Positions 1 to 8,933 are shown, counted from the first letter of the stretch. The stretch: DNA of 64,000 nt from Streptomyces sp. Je 1-369 (GCF_026810505.1 NZ_CP101750.1:3935254-3999253); one strand, 5' to 3'. Program-made: numbers and translations. Notes: generated from the sequence alone by a model not told the origin.

Positions 1-1
1 G

Positions 2-334
2 GTGCTCCGCCGCACCGCCCGTGAGCTGGGGGCGCCGCGGTTCGAGGTCGCGGAGGCGCTGGAGAAGGCGGCCCTCGACGAGCTGCACGCCCGTCGGCCC
101 GACCGCGTCCTCGCCACGAACGTGGAGTTCTGGGCGGCGATCGTCCTGGACTTCGCGGAGGTCCCCGCGCACATGTTCACGTCGATGTTCACGTGTGCGC
201 GGACCGCGGGCTGGTCGGCGCACATCCTTGAGCAGAAGCGGACGGGGCGCCTGGTGCGGCCGTCCGCCCGCTACGTGGGGCCCAGCTCCCGCAGCCCTCG
301 GGAGATCGAGGGCCATGACGACATCGCGCGCTGA
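2..334 (+). CDS. citrate synthase, C-terminal part (cut by window edge)
   Basis: This is the last ~110 residues of a citrate synthase-like protein; the gene begins before the window, so the apparent GTG at base 2 is not a start. The stretch reading VLATNVEFWAAIVLDF, followed by a Met/Phe-rich helix, WSAHILEQ and R-rich RLVRPSARYVG, is the conserved end of citrate and methylcitrate synthases that contains the last substrate-binding segment. The enzyme would condense acetyl-CoA (or propionyl-CoA) with oxaloacetate. It converges on the TetR gene that ends the next operon. Citrate versus 2-methylcitrate synthase cannot be decided from this fragment. Confidence 0.8.
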   Translation: MLRRTARELGAPRFEVAEALEKAALDELHARRPDRVLATNVEFWAAIVLDFAEVPAHMFTSMFTCARTAGWSAHILEQKRTGRLVRPSARYVGPSSRSPREIEGHDDIAR

Positions 335-361
335 CGCCGTCGTGCGCTGACGTCCCCGGGC

Positions 362-961
362 TCAGTCCTCCGCCCGCAACGCGGCCTCCACCAGCACCGT
401 CCACTGCGTCACCACCCGGTCCCGCCGCGCCCCGTCGTCCGTCAACAGGTTCGCCAGGCCAAGGCCCCGCGCCATGTCCAGGAGGCCCTGGATCGTCTCC
501 CGGACGCCGGGGCGCGACTCGTCCGCGTCGAGGAGGGACACCGCGATGCGATGCGTCTCGCGGCCCACGCGGGATTCGAGTTCCGTCACCCGCGTCCCCA
601 GCGCGGCCTCGTTCGACGCGGCCACCCACAGGTGGAGCGCCGCGCGGAAGAGCGGGCCCGTGTAGAGGTCGACGAGGGCCGCGACCACGGACGCCCTGTC
701 CTGCGCGGGCAGGGCACGCAGCGCCGTGGAGCGCTGCTCGGCGACGTACTCCACGGCCGCCGTGAACAGGTCCTCCCGCGTGGGGAAGTGGTGCTGCGCC
801 GCGCCCCGCGAGACGCCCGCCCGCTCGGCGACCACCGAGACCGTGGAGCCCGCCCAGCCGTGTTCGGCCAGGCAGGACACCGCGGCCTCCAGGAGTTTCT
901 GCCGGGTCGCGCGGCTGCGGTCCTGCTTGGGCGCCCGGTCGGCGGCGGTCACAGCACCCAT
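362..961 (-). CDS. TetR-family regulator, last gene of the Atu/Liu-like operon
   Basis: A 199-residue TetR-type repressor. The N-terminal helix-turn-helix is clear: TRQKLLEAAVSCLAEHGWAG followed by VAERAGVSRGAAQHHFPTRE. The C-terminal ligand domain is helical and not diagnostic. Its start overlaps the end of the enoyl-CoA hydratase gene by 13 bases, so it is probably translated with the catabolic genes. This position suggests it controls the operon, probably sensing an acyl-CoA intermediate, by analogy with AtuR, LiuR or FadR-type TetR proteins. The best operator candidate is the palindrome at 8934-8950 in front of the first gene. The family call is firm; the ligand is inference. Confidence 0.9.
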   Translation of the reverse strand: MGAVTAADRAPKQDRSRATRQKLLEAAVSCLAEHGWAGSTVSVVAERAGVSRGAAQHHFPTREDLFTAAVEYVAEQRSTALRALPAQDRASVVAALVDLYTGPLFRAALHLWVAASNEAALGTRVTELESRVGRETHRIAVSLLDADESRPGVRETIQGLLDMARGLGLANLLTDDGARRDRVVTQWTVLVEAALRAED

Positions 962-1683
962 GGGCGCTCCCGTCGTTCGAGGAACGCCGCCATTCCCTCG
1001 CGCGCCTCGGCGGAGCCGAAGAGCCGCGCGGACAGGGCCGTGAGGGCGTCCGATTGGTCGTCGAATGCGTCGAGCACCCTAGCCGTGAGCAGCTTCTTCG
1101 TCGCGGCCAGGGCTCCCGGCGCCGCCGCGCGGAGCCCTTCGAGGAGGGGGGCGAGGGTGGCGTCGACGCCCGGTCCCGCGACCGTGACCAGGCCGATGCG
1201 GGCCGCTTCCGCCGCGTCGAAGCGCTCGCCGGCGAGGTAGTAGCGGGAGGCGGCGCTCGGATCGAGGCGGGGCAGGAGGGGGAGGGAGATCACGGCGGGG
1301 GCGACGCCGATGTGCACCTCCGTGAACGCGAAGGTCGAGGCGGGCCCGGCGGCCGCCAGGTCGCACGCGCCGAGCAGCCCGAGCCCGCCCGCCCGCACGT
1401 GCCCGTCCACCCGTGCGACGACCGGCTTGGGCAGCGCCACGATCTGCCGGAGCAGCGCCACGAACAGGGCGGGGTCCGGCGGCGCCTTCAGGTCGGCGCC
1501 CGAGCAGAACGTCGTCCCCGTGTGGGTGAGGAGGACCGCGCGGGTCGCGCCGTCCTCGCCGAGGTCGTCCAGCGCCTCGGCGAGGCCTTTGACCAGGTCC
1601 GCCGAGAGGGCGTTGCGGCGCTCGGGGGCGTCCAGGGTGACGGTGGTGATGCCGCGGGCCGGGGAGGAGACGGAGAGGCTCAT
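949..1683 (-). CDS. enoyl-CoA hydratase/isomerase family protein
   Basis: A 244-residue crotonase-fold enzyme. The N-terminus has the usual TLDAPERRNALS strand-turn, FCSGADLKA forms the first oxyanion-hole segment, and GHVRAGGLGLLGACDLAAA the second. A Glu is present in FTEVHIGV, in the region of the first catalytic glutamate. The segment that normally carries the second acid reads PAVISLPLL, so the exact chemistry is uncertain. It lies 10 bases after the acyl-CoA dehydrogenase gene and is followed with overlap by the TetR gene. In an Atu/Liu-type pathway this position would be the hydratase acting on a carboxylated unsaturated CoA ester. Confidence 0.85.
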   Translation of the reverse strand: MSLSVSSPARGITTVTLDAPERRNALSADLVKGLAEALDDLGEDGATRAVLLTHTGTTFCSGADLKAPPDPALFVALLRQIVALPKPVVARVDGHVRAGGLGLLGACDLAAAGPASTFAFTEVHIGVAPAVISLPLLPRLDPSAASRYYLAGERFDAAEAARIGLVTVAGPGVDATLAPLLEGLRAAAPGALAATKKLLTARVLDAFDDQSDALTALSARLFGSAEAREGMAAFLERRERPWVL

Positions 1684-1693
1684 GGGGGGCTCC

Positions 1694-2860
1694 TCAGTAG
1701 GACTTGGGCAGGCCCAGCGTCTGGTGCGAGACGTAGTTGAGGATCATTTCCCGGCTCACCGGGGCGATCCGTGCCACGCGGGACGCGACGATCAGCGACG
1801 CGAGCCCGAACTCCTTGGTCAGACCGTTGCCGCCCAGCGTGTGCACGGACTGGTCGACGGCCTTCACGCACGCGTCGGCGGCGGCGAGCTTCGCCATGTT
1901 GGCGGCCTCGCCCGCGCCGACGTCGTCGCCCTCGTCGTAGAGCCTGGCGGCCTTCTGCATCATCAGGCGCGCCAGTTCGATCTCCACGTGGGACTGGGCG
2001 AGGGGGTGCGCGATGGCCTGGTGGGCGCCGATCGGGGACTTCCACACGCTGCGTTCCTTGGCGTACTCGACGGCGCGGGACAGCGCGTACCGGCCCATGC
2101 CGAGCGCGAACGCGGCCGTCATGATCCGCTCGGGGTTGAGCCCGGCGAAGAGCTGGAGCAGGCCCGCGTCCTCGTCGCCGACGAGCGCGTCCGCCGGGAG
2201 CCGTACGTCGTCGAGGACCAGCTCGAACTGCTTCTCCGCGGCCTGGAGCTCCATGTCGATCTGCCGCCGCTCGAAGCCGGGGGCGTCGCGCGGGACGATG
2301 AACAGGCACGGCTTGAGGCTGCCGGTGCGCGCGTCGGACGTACGGCCCACGATGAGCGTCGCGTCGGCGATGTCGACACCGGAGATGAAGACCTTGCGGC
2401 CGGTCAGCAGCCAGTCGCCGGAGTCCGGGTCGCGGCGTGCGGTGGTGGTGATGCGGTGCGAGTTGGAACCCGCGTCGGGCTCGGTGATCCCGAACGCCAT
2501 GGTGCGGGTGCCGTCGGCGAGCCCCGGCAGCCAGGTGCGCTTCTGCTCCTCGGTACCGAAGCGGGCGATGACCGTGCCGCAGATCGCGGGCGAGACGACC
2601 ATCATGAGGAGCGGGCAGCCCGCCGCCCCCAACTCCTCCAGCACTATGGAGAGTTCCGCGATGCCGCCGCCCCCGCCCCCGTACTCCTCCGGCAGGTTCA
2701 CGCCCAGGTAGCCGAGCTTGGCGGCGTCCGCCCACAGTTCGTCGGGGTGACCGCCGCTGCCGGCTACCCGGGCGATGTAGTCGCGGCCGTACCGGCGTCC
2801 GAGCGCGGCGACGGCGGCACGCAGGGCCTGGTGCTCTTCGGTTTCGAGGACGGTACTCAT
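1694..2860 (-). CDS. acyl-CoA dehydrogenase
   Basis: A 388-residue flavoprotein of the usual acyl-CoA dehydrogenase length. Recognisable blocks are MAFGITEPDAGSNSHRI (FAD and substrate contact), LLTGRKVFISGVDIAD, and the C-terminal LGGNGLTKEFGLASLIVASRVARIAP. It would introduce an alpha-beta double bond into an acyl-CoA and pass electrons to ETF. Its ATG overlaps the stop of the biotin carboxylase gene (ATGA), so translation is probably coupled. Next to a biotin-dependent carboxylase and an enoyl-CoA hydratase, it fits the branched-chain or citronellyl-CoA dehydrogenase step of Liu/Atu pathways. The substrate is inferred from context. Confidence 0.9.
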   Translation of the reverse strand: MSTVLETEEHQALRAAVAALGRRYGRDYIARVAGSGGHPDELWADAAKLGYLGVNLPEEYGGGGGGIAELSIVLEELGAAGCPLLMMVVSPAICGTVIARFGTEEQKRTWLPGLADGTRTMAFGITEPDAGSNSHRITTTARRDPDSGDWLLTGRKVFISGVDIADATLIVGRTSDARTGSLKPCLFIVPRDAPGFERRQIDMELQAAEKQFELVLDDVRLPADALVGDEDAGLLQLFAGLNPERIMTAAFALGMGRYALSRAVEYAKERSVWKSPIGAHQAIAHPLAQSHVEIELARLMMQKAARLYDEGDDVGAGEAANMAKLAAADACVKAVDQSVHTLGGNGLTKEFGLASLIVASRVARIAPVSREMILNYVSHQTLGLPKSY

Positions 2861-4725
2861 GACGACTCTCCCTCTTGGACTACGGCGAGCAGCGCGCCGA
2901 CCTCGACCTGGCGGCCCGGTACGGCGTGCAGGGCGGTGAGCGTGCCGGAGGCGGGGGCGCAGATGCGGTGCTCCATCTTCATGGCCTCCAGCCAGACGAG
3001 CGGCTGCCCGGCGGTGACCCGCTGCCCTTCGGCGATGCCGTCCGCGACGCGTACGACCGTGCCGGGCATGGGGGCGAGCAGCGAGCCGGGCGCGCGGCGG
3101 GTGGTGGGTTCGGGGAGCAGGGGCAGCGGGGTGAGGGCGGTGTCGCCGCCGGGTGTGCCGACGTGTACGCGGCCTCCGTACCGGTCCACGGTGAACTGCC
3201 GCCGTACGCCGTCCACTTCGAGGACGACACGCCCCGGACCGACCGCGATCACGGTCACGCCGTCGGCGGCCGGGCCCTGCCGCGTGTGGTGGTAGCGGAC
3301 CTCGTGCTCCGTGCCGTCGGGCTCGGTGCGGTACCGCTTGAGGTGCGGCTGCGAGCTGAGGTTGCGCCAGCCGCCGAACCGGGACCGCCCGTGCGCGTCG
3401 GCGAGCGCGGCGGCCAGCGGGGCGTGCGGGTCGGGTGCGGGGGTGGTGAGGGCGTCGGCGTGCCGGTCGTAGAAGCCGGTGTCCATGCGGGCCTCGGCGA
3501 ACTCGGGGTGCCGCAGGGAGCGTACGAGCAGGTCGCGGTTGGTGACGGGGCCGTGGACGGCGGCGCGTTCCAGGGCGCCCGCGAGTTTGCGTACGGCTTC
3601 CGCGCGGGTCGGGGCGTGGGCGACGGCCTTGGCGAGCATCGCGTCGTAGTGCACGCCGACCGTGTCGCCCGTCGCGTATCCGCTGTCGAGGCGGACGGCG
3701 CCGGGGACGTCGATGCGGTGCAGGGTGCCGGTCTGCGGGGCCCAGTCGGCGGCGGGGTCCTCGGCGTAGAGGCGGGCCTCGACGGCGTGCCCGTGGGCGG
3801 TCGGCGGGTCCTTCTCCAGGGCGTCGCCCTCGGCGATGCGGATCTGCAGCGCGACGAGGTCAAGGCCGAACACGGCTTCCGTCACCGGGTGTTCGACCTG
3901 GAGGCGCGTGTTCATCTCCAGGAAGTGCGCGCGCCCTCCCGCCACCAGGAACTCGACGGTGCCCGCGCCGCGATAGTCGGTGACGCGTGCGGCGCGCACC
4001 GCCTGCGCGTGCAGTTCACCGACGAGGGACGGGGCCAGCCCCGGGGCCGGGGACTCCTCGATGACCTTCTGGTGTCTGCGCTGGAGACTGCAGTCGCGGG
4101 TGCCGAGCGGCCACACGGTGCCGTGCGCGTCCGCCATGATCTGCACCTCGACGTGCCGCCCGCCCTCGACGTACGGCTCGACGAACACCTCCCCGTCCCC
4201 GAAGGCACTGGCGGCCTCGGACCGGGCGGCCGCCATCTCCCGTGCCAGGTCGGGCAGTTCGCGTACGACGCGCATGCCGCGCCCGCCGCCCCCGGCCGCC
4301 GCCTTCACCAGGACCGGCAGGTCGGCCTCGGTGACCTCGCCGAGCGGCGCGACGCCCATCAGCTCCTTGGCGCGCGTCTTGGACGCCATCGCCTCGATCG
4401 CCTCGGGCGGCGGCCCGATCCAGACGAGCCCGGCGTCCAGGACGGCGCGCGCGAAGCCCGCGTTCTCGGAGAGGAATCCGTAACCGGGGTGGATCGCGTC
4501 GGCGCCCGCGGCCTGCGCGGCCTTCACGACGAGGTCGCCGCGCAGATACGTGTCCGAGGGCGCGGACCCCGGCAGCCGAACCGCCGTGTCGGCCTCCCGT
4601 ACGTGCAGGGCGTCCGCGTCGGCGTCGGAGTACACGGCGACGGTGGCGATGCCGAGCTCGCGGCAGGTACGGAAGACGCGGCAGGCGATCTCGCCCCGGT
4701 TGGCCATCAACAGTGAAGTAATCAT
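2857..4725 (-). CDS. acyl-CoA carboxylase alpha subunit (biotin carboxylase + BCCP)
   Basis: About 622 residues. An N-terminal biotin carboxylase starts LLMANRGEIACRVFRTCREL, with the glycine-rich ATP loop AAGGGGRGMRVV near residue 140 and the EMNTRLQVEHPVTE active-site block near residue 270. The C-terminus is a biotinyl domain with the biotinylation site EAMKMEH. It carboxylates the biotin that the neighbouring beta subunit uses. I take ATG 4725 because GAGGA lies 8-9 bases upstream; a GTG at 4740 would overlap the stop of the preceding gene. Acetyl-, propionyl-, methylcrotonyl- or geranyl-CoA specificity is set by the beta subunit and is not visible here. Confidence 0.92.
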   Translation of the reverse strand: MITSLLMANRGEIACRVFRTCRELGIATVAVYSDADADALHVREADTAVRLPGSAPSDTYLRGDLVVKAAQAAGADAIHPGYGFLSENAGFARAVLDAGLVWIGPPPEAIEAMASKTRAKELMGVAPLGEVTEADLPVLVKAAAGGGGRGMRVVRELPDLAREMAAARSEAASAFGDGEVFVEPYVEGGRHVEVQIMADAHGTVWPLGTRDCSLQRRHQKVIEESPAPGLAPSLVGELHAQAVRAARVTDYRGAGTVEFLVAGGRAHFLEMNTRLQVEHPVTEAVFGLDLVALQIRIAEGDALEKDPPTAHGHAVEARLYAEDPAADWAPQTGTLHRIDVPGAVRLDSGYATGDTVGVHYDAMLAKAVAHAPTRAEAVRKLAGALERAAVHGPVTNRDLLVRSLRHPEFAEARMDTGFYDRHADALTTPAPDPHAPLAAALADAHGRSRFGGWRNLSSQPHLKRYRTEPDGTEHEVRYHHTRQGPAADGVTVIAVGPGRVVLEVDGVRRQFTVDRYGGRVHVGTPGGDTALTPLPLLPEPTTRRAPGSLLAPMPGTVVRVADGIAEGQRVTAGQPLVWLEAMKMEHRICAPASGTLTALHAVPGRQVEVGALLAVVQEGESS

Positions 4726-4736
4726 GGGGGAGTTCC

Positions 4737-6341
4737 TCACATCCGGAAGACGCCGAAGCCGCCGCGCGCGCCCTCGTAGGGGGCGGTGTGGATCGCGGAC
4801 AGGCAGAGACCGAGGACGGTGCGGGTGTCGCGCGGGTCGATGACTCCGTCGTCGTACAGCCGCCCGGACAGGAACATCGGCAGCGACTCGGCCTCGATCT
4901 GCTGCTCCACCATGGCGCGGAGACCGGCGTCCGCCTCGTCGTCGTAGGGCTGCCCCTTCGCGGCGGCGGAGGCGCGGGCGACGATCGACAGGACGCCCGC
5001 GAGCTGCTGCGGGCCCATGACCGCGGACTTGGCACTGGGCCAGGCGAAGAGGAAGCGGGGGTCATAGGCGCGGCCGCACATGCCGTAGTGCCCGGCGCCG
5101 TACGACGCGCCCATGAGCACGGACAGATGCGGCACCCGCGAGTTGCTGACCGCGTTGATCATCATCGCGCCGTGCTTGATGATGCCGCCCTGCTCGTACT
5201 CCTTGCCGACCATGTAGCCGGTGGTGTTGTGCAGGAAGAGCAGCGGGATGTCGCGCTGGTTGGCCAGCTGGATGAACTGGGCGGCCTTCTGCGACTCCTC
5301 GCTGAAGAGGACGCCCTGGGCGTTGGCGAGGACGCCGACGGGATAGCCGTGCAGGGCGGCCCACCCGGTGACGAGCGAGCTCCCGTACAGCGGCTTGAAC
5401 TCGTCGAAGTCGGAGCCGTCGACGATGCGGGCGATGACCTCGCGCGGGTCGAAGGGCTTCTTCAGGTCGCCGGGGACGATGCCGAGGAGTTCGTCCGCGT
5501 CGTACGCGGGCTCCGTGACGGATGCCGGGTCCGGATCGGCGTACGCCTTGTGCCAGTTGAGGCGCGACACGACCCGGCGGGCCTGGCGCAGCGCGTCGCG
5601 CTCGTCCTCGGCGAGGTGGTCGGCGAGGCCGGAGGTGCGGGCGTGCATCTCGGCGCCGCCGAGCGACTCGTCGTCGCTCTCCTCGCCGGTCGCCATCTTC
5701 ACCAGGGGCGGCCCGCCGAGGAAGACCTTCGCGCGCTCCTTGACCATGATCACGTGGTCGCTCATGCCGGGTACGTAGGCGCCGCCCGCGGTGGAGTTGC
5801 CGAAGACGACGGCGATGGTCGGGATCCCGGCCGCCGAGGACTGCGTGAGGTGTTTGAAGAGGGCGCCGCCCGGGATGAAGATCTCCTTCTGTGAGGGCAG
5901 GTCGGCGCCCCCGGACTCCACGAGGTGGATGGACGGCAGCCGGTTGGCGTGCCCGATCTCGTGCGCCCGGAAGGCCTTCTTCAGCGTCCAGGGGTTGGAG
6001 GCGCCGCCCCTGACGGTCGGGTCGTTGGCGGTGATCAGGCACTCCACGCCCTCGACGACGCCGATGCCGGTGACCATGGAGGCGCCGACGGGGTAGTCGC
6101 TGCCCCAGGCGGCGAGCGGCGACAGCTCAAGGAACGGCGTGTCCGGGTCGAGGAGAAGCTCGATGCGCTCCCGGGCGAGCAGCTTGCCGCGCTTGCGGTG
6201 CCGGGCGACGTACTTCTCGCCGCCGCCCGCGAGCGCCTTGCCCTGCTCGGGGCCGAGCTCGGCGAGCCGGTCCAGCATGGCCTCGCGGTGCTCGGCGTAC
6301 TCGGCGCTCGCGGGGTCGAGCGCGGAGGCGAGGACGGTCAC
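4737..6341 (-). CDS. acyl-CoA carboxylase carboxyltransferase (beta) subunit
   Basis: A 534-residue carboxyltransferase with two crotonase-like halves. Visible blocks are ANDPTVRGGASNPWTLKKAF, VFGNSTAGGAYVPGMSDHVI with VFLGGPPLVKMATGE, and the C-terminal NTTGYMVGKEYEQGGIIKHG and MGASYGAGHYGMCGRAYDPR. These match the methylcrotonyl-CoA/geranyl-CoA carboxylase group more than the propionyl-CoA group. The GTG start is preceded by GGAGGT with a 6-base gap. That ribosome site lies inside a perfect 20-bp tandem duplication shared with the end of the upstream gene. With the alpha subunit it forms a complete biotin-dependent carboxylase. Confidence 0.9.
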   Translation of the reverse strand: MTVLASALDPASAEYAEHREAMLDRLAELGPEQGKALAGGGEKYVARHRKRGKLLARERIELLLDPDTPFLELSPLAAWGSDYPVGASMVTGIGVVEGVECLITANDPTVRGGASNPWTLKKAFRAHEIGHANRLPSIHLVESGGADLPSQKEIFIPGGALFKHLTQSSAAGIPTIAVVFGNSTAGGAYVPGMSDHVIMVKERAKVFLGGPPLVKMATGEESDDESLGGAEMHARTSGLADHLAEDERDALRQARRVVSRLNWHKAYADPDPASVTEPAYDADELLGIVPGDLKKPFDPREVIARIVDGSDFDEFKPLYGSSLVTGWAALHGYPVGVLANAQGVLFSEESQKAAQFIQLANQRDIPLLFLHNTTGYMVGKEYEQGGIIKHGAMMINAVSNSRVPHLSVLMGASYGAGHYGMCGRAYDPRFLFAWPSAKSAVMGPQQLAGVLSIVARASAAAKGQPYDDEADAGLRAMVEQQIEAESLPMFLSGRLYDDGVIDPRDTRTVLGLCLSAIHTAPYEGARGGFGVFRM

Positions 6342-6376
6342 AGCAGTACCTCCGGTGTCACAGCAGTACCTCCGGT
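6337..6376. repeat. perfect 20-bp tandem duplication at a gene junction
   Basis: Bases 6337-6356 and 6357-6376 are identical. On the minus strand the first-read copy encodes the last residues and TGA of the AtuA-like gene; the second supplies the GGAGGT ribosome site and the GTG start of the carboxyltransferase gene. Both copies therefore carry the same Shine-Dalgarno-like core, one of them inside coding sequence. Confidence 0.9.
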
Positions 6377-8067
6377 ATGTCGAGGTGGCGGGCGCGCAGC
6401 CATTCGCCGAGGCCCTTGGCCTGCGGGTCGAAGCGGGCCTGCGCGGCCACGCCCTCGCCGAGCAGCCCCTCGACGACGAAGTTCAGGGCCCGCAGGTTGG
6501 GCAGGTCGTGGCGGACGACGCGCAGCTCCGCGGCCTCCGGGAGGAGTTCGCGCAGCCGCTCGACGGTGAGCTCGTGGGCGAGCCACCGCCAGGCGTCGTC
6601 GGACCGCACCCATACGCCGACGTTGGCGTCGCCTCCCTTGTCGCCGCTGCGGGCTCCGGCGACGAGGCCGAGGGGGGCGCGGCGGGTGGGGCCGGGCGGG
6701 AGGGGCGGGGGCAGGGGTGCGGTGGGCGGGTCTTCGAGTACGCGGGTGTGGGCGCCGGAGGGGTTGGAGAGGCGCTGCCCGTCGGGCAGGACGGCCACGT
6801 GGTCGACGGTGTCTCGCTCGACGTACGCGGCCTCGAAGACCCCGTACGGGGAGCCCTTTCCCGGCGGTGCCGTCACGTGGAAGCCCGGGTAGCCGGCGAG
6901 GGCGAGTTCGATCGCGGCGCCGCTGAGGGTGCGGCCGACGGTGTCCGCGTCGGCGTCCCGTACGACGAGCCGCAGCAGGGCGCTGGCGCCCTCCTCGGTG
7001 GGCGCGTCGGGGCGGTCGGTGCGGGCCAACTCCCACCGCACGTCGGCGGGGCGGGCCTTGGCGCGGTCGAGGGCGTCCTCGATCTGGGCACGGGTGAGGG
7101 CGGCCTTGGCCTCGATGTCGAGTCCGGTCAGGACGAACACGACCTCGTTGCGGAAGCCGCCGAGGCGGTTGAGGCCCACCTTGAGCGTCGGGGGCGGCGC
7201 CTCGCCGCGTACGCCGTCGATGCGGACGCGGTCGGGGCCTTCCCGGGTGAGGGTGACGGTGTCGAGGCGCGCGGTGACGTCGGGACCCGCGTACCGGGCG
7301 CCCTGCGTCTCGTAGAGGAGCTGCGCGGTGACCGTGCCGACGTCGACGAAGCCGCCGGTGCGGTCGTGCTTGGTGATGACGCAGGAGCCGTCTTCGTGGA
7401 TCTCGGCGAGGGGGTAGCCGGGATGCCGCAGGGCGTCCGCGCCGCGCCCCGCCGTCTGCTCGGCGAAGAAGGCGTAGTTGCCGCCGGTGGCCTGCGATCC
7501 GCACTCCAGGGCGTGCCCGGCGACGACGGCTCCCGCGAGCTCGTCGTACGCGTCCGGGGCCCATCCGAAGTGCGCGGCGGCGGGCCCGGTGACGAGGGCG
7601 GCGTCGGTGACGCGTCCGGTGAGGACGACGTCGGCGCCCGCGTCCAGGCACGCGGCGATGCCCGCGCCGCCCAGGTAGGCGTTGGCGGTGAGGGCGTGGG
7701 GGAAGCGGTCGCGGAGGTCGTCGCCCTCGACGTGCGCGACCCGCACGTCGAGCCCGAGCCGCCCGGCGAGCTCCCGCACGGCTCCGGCGAGCCCGGCCGG
7801 GTTGAGCCCGCCCGCGTTGGCGACGATGCGGACGCCTCGTTCCCGGGCGAGCCCGAGGCACTCCTCCAGCTGCCGCAGGAAGGTCCTGGCGTACCCGCGA
7901 GCGGGGTCCTTGAGCCGGTCGCGCCCGAGGATGAGCATGGTCAGCTCGGCCAGGTAGTCGCCGGTGAGCACGTCGAGTTCGCCACCGGTGAGCATCTCGC
8001 GCATGGCGTCGAACCGGTCCCCGTAGAAACCGGAGGCGTTGCCGATGCGGAGGGGGCGGCGGGTCAC
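6358..8067 (-). CDS. AtuA-like acyclic terpene utilization family protein (DUF1446)
   Basis: A 569-residue protein of the AtuA/DUF1446 family. Characteristic segments are the N-terminal IGNASGFYGDRFDAMREML, DVLTGDYLAELTMLILGR, VRIVANAGGLNPAGLA and DVVLTGRVTDAALVTGPAA. AtuA is required for growth on citronellol and geraniol in Pseudomonas, but its biochemical role is unsettled. The C-terminal ~100 residues (GLVAGARSGDKGGDANVGVW) match the accessory domain often fused to this family. The GTG start overlaps the previous stop by 4 bases. Carboxylase subunits, a dehydrogenase and a hydratase in one operon support an Atu-type catabolic role. Confidence 0.85.
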   Translation of the reverse strand: MTRRPLRIGNASGFYGDRFDAMREMLTGGELDVLTGDYLAELTMLILGRDRLKDPARGYARTFLRQLEECLGLARERGVRIVANAGGLNPAGLAGAVRELAGRLGLDVRVAHVEGDDLRDRFPHALTANAYLGGAGIAACLDAGADVVLTGRVTDAALVTGPAAAHFGWAPDAYDELAGAVVAGHALECGSQATGGNYAFFAEQTAGRGADALRHPGYPLAEIHEDGSCVITKHDRTGGFVDVGTVTAQLLYETQGARYAGPDVTARLDTVTLTREGPDRVRIDGVRGEAPPPTLKVGLNRLGGFRNEVVFVLTGLDIEAKAALTRAQIEDALDRAKARPADVRWELARTDRPDAPTEEGASALLRLVVRDADADTVGRTLSGAAIELALAGYPGFHVTAPPGKGSPYGVFEAAYVERDTVDHVAVLPDGQRLSNPSGAHTRVLEDPPTAPLPPPLPPGPTRRAPLGLVAGARSGDKGGDANVGVWVRSDDAWRWLAHELTVERLRELLPEAAELRVVRHDLPNLRALNFVVEGLLGEGVAAQARFDPQAKGLGEWLRARHLDIPEVLL

Positions 8068-8873
8068 CGGCCCACCCCCGTGCCTCCCTGCCCGGGTGCC
8101 CGCCCCGCGCCCGGTGGCCCCGCGAAGGCCTGCGCGATGTCCAGCCAGTGGTCCGCGTCGGGGCCCTCCGCCCGTACCGCCAGGTCCGATCGGTGGGCCC
8201 GCTGGGTGACCAGGAGGCAGAAGTCGAGGCCGGGGCCCGTCACGCGCTGGGCGGCGTCCTCGGGGCCGTACGCCCAGACCTCCCCCGTCACCGGTGACGT
8301 CAGCTCGACCCGGAACTCGTCGCCCGGAGCGCTCAGTCCCCGTACGGCGAAGGCGAAGTCACGGGCCCGCACGCCGATCCGCGCCACGTGCCGCAGCCGG
8401 TCCGTCGGCGCCCGCGTCGCACCGAGCGCGTCCGCCACGTCCTGGCCGTGCGCCCACGTCTCCATGAGCCGCGCCGACGCCATCGACGGAACGGCCATCG
8501 GCGGCCCGTACCAGGGCAGACGCGTACCGGCCGGGGCCTCGCTCAGGGTCCGCCACAGGTCGTCGCGGCCCGCCCGCCAGCGGGCAAGCAGCTCGGCGGG
8601 CGGCAGCGCCGCGCCCTCCGCCGCGCCCTCGTCCACGAACGAGCCGGGCGCCGCGGCCGCCTTCTCGACCTCGACGGTGAACGCGTCCGGGTCGGTCGCG
8701 GCGAGCAGGGCCGCCCGGTCCGTCCAGGTGAGGTGCGCGATCTGGTGGGCGACGGTCCAGCCGGGGGCGGGGGTGGGCAGGGACCACCTCTCCCCGCTCG
8801 ACTCCGCTACCAGACCGTCGAGTTCTTCGCTCTCGCTGCGCAGGTCGTCCAGCACGGGCAGGGCATCGGGCAC
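8064..8873 (-). CDS. TIGR03084-family metal-binding (DinB/mycothiol-type) protein
   Basis: About 269 residues and the first gene of the catabolic operon. The N-terminal four-helix bundle is of the maleylpyruvate isomerase/DinB type, with WSLPTPAPGWTVAHQIAHLTWTD near residue 25 and METWAHGQDVADALG near residue 130; the His residues are the expected metal ligands. I choose GTG 8873, with GGGAG seven bases upstream. A longer reading from 8936 would run into the operator palindrome. The family occurs next to acyl-CoA catabolism genes in actinobacteria, but its reaction is not known to me. Mycothiol-dependent chemistry is a guess from the fold. Confidence 0.8.
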   Translation of the reverse strand: MPDALPVLDDLRSESEELDGLVAESSGERWSLPTPAPGWTVAHQIAHLTWTDRAALLAATDPDAFTVEVEKAAAAPGSFVDEGAAEGAALPPAELLARWRAGRDDLWRTLSEAPAGTRLPWYGPPMAVPSMASARLMETWAHGQDVADALGATRAPTDRLRHVARIGVRARDFAFAVRGLSAPGDEFRVELTSPVTGEVWAYGPEDAAQRVTGPGLDFCLLVTQRAHRSDLAVRAEGPDADHWLDIAQAFAGPPGAGRAPGQGGTGVGR

Positions 8874-8933
8874 GGAACGCTCCCATCGGGGCACGGTGCG
8901 GTGTGCCTGGGAGCATGGCAGCGGCGACAGAAA

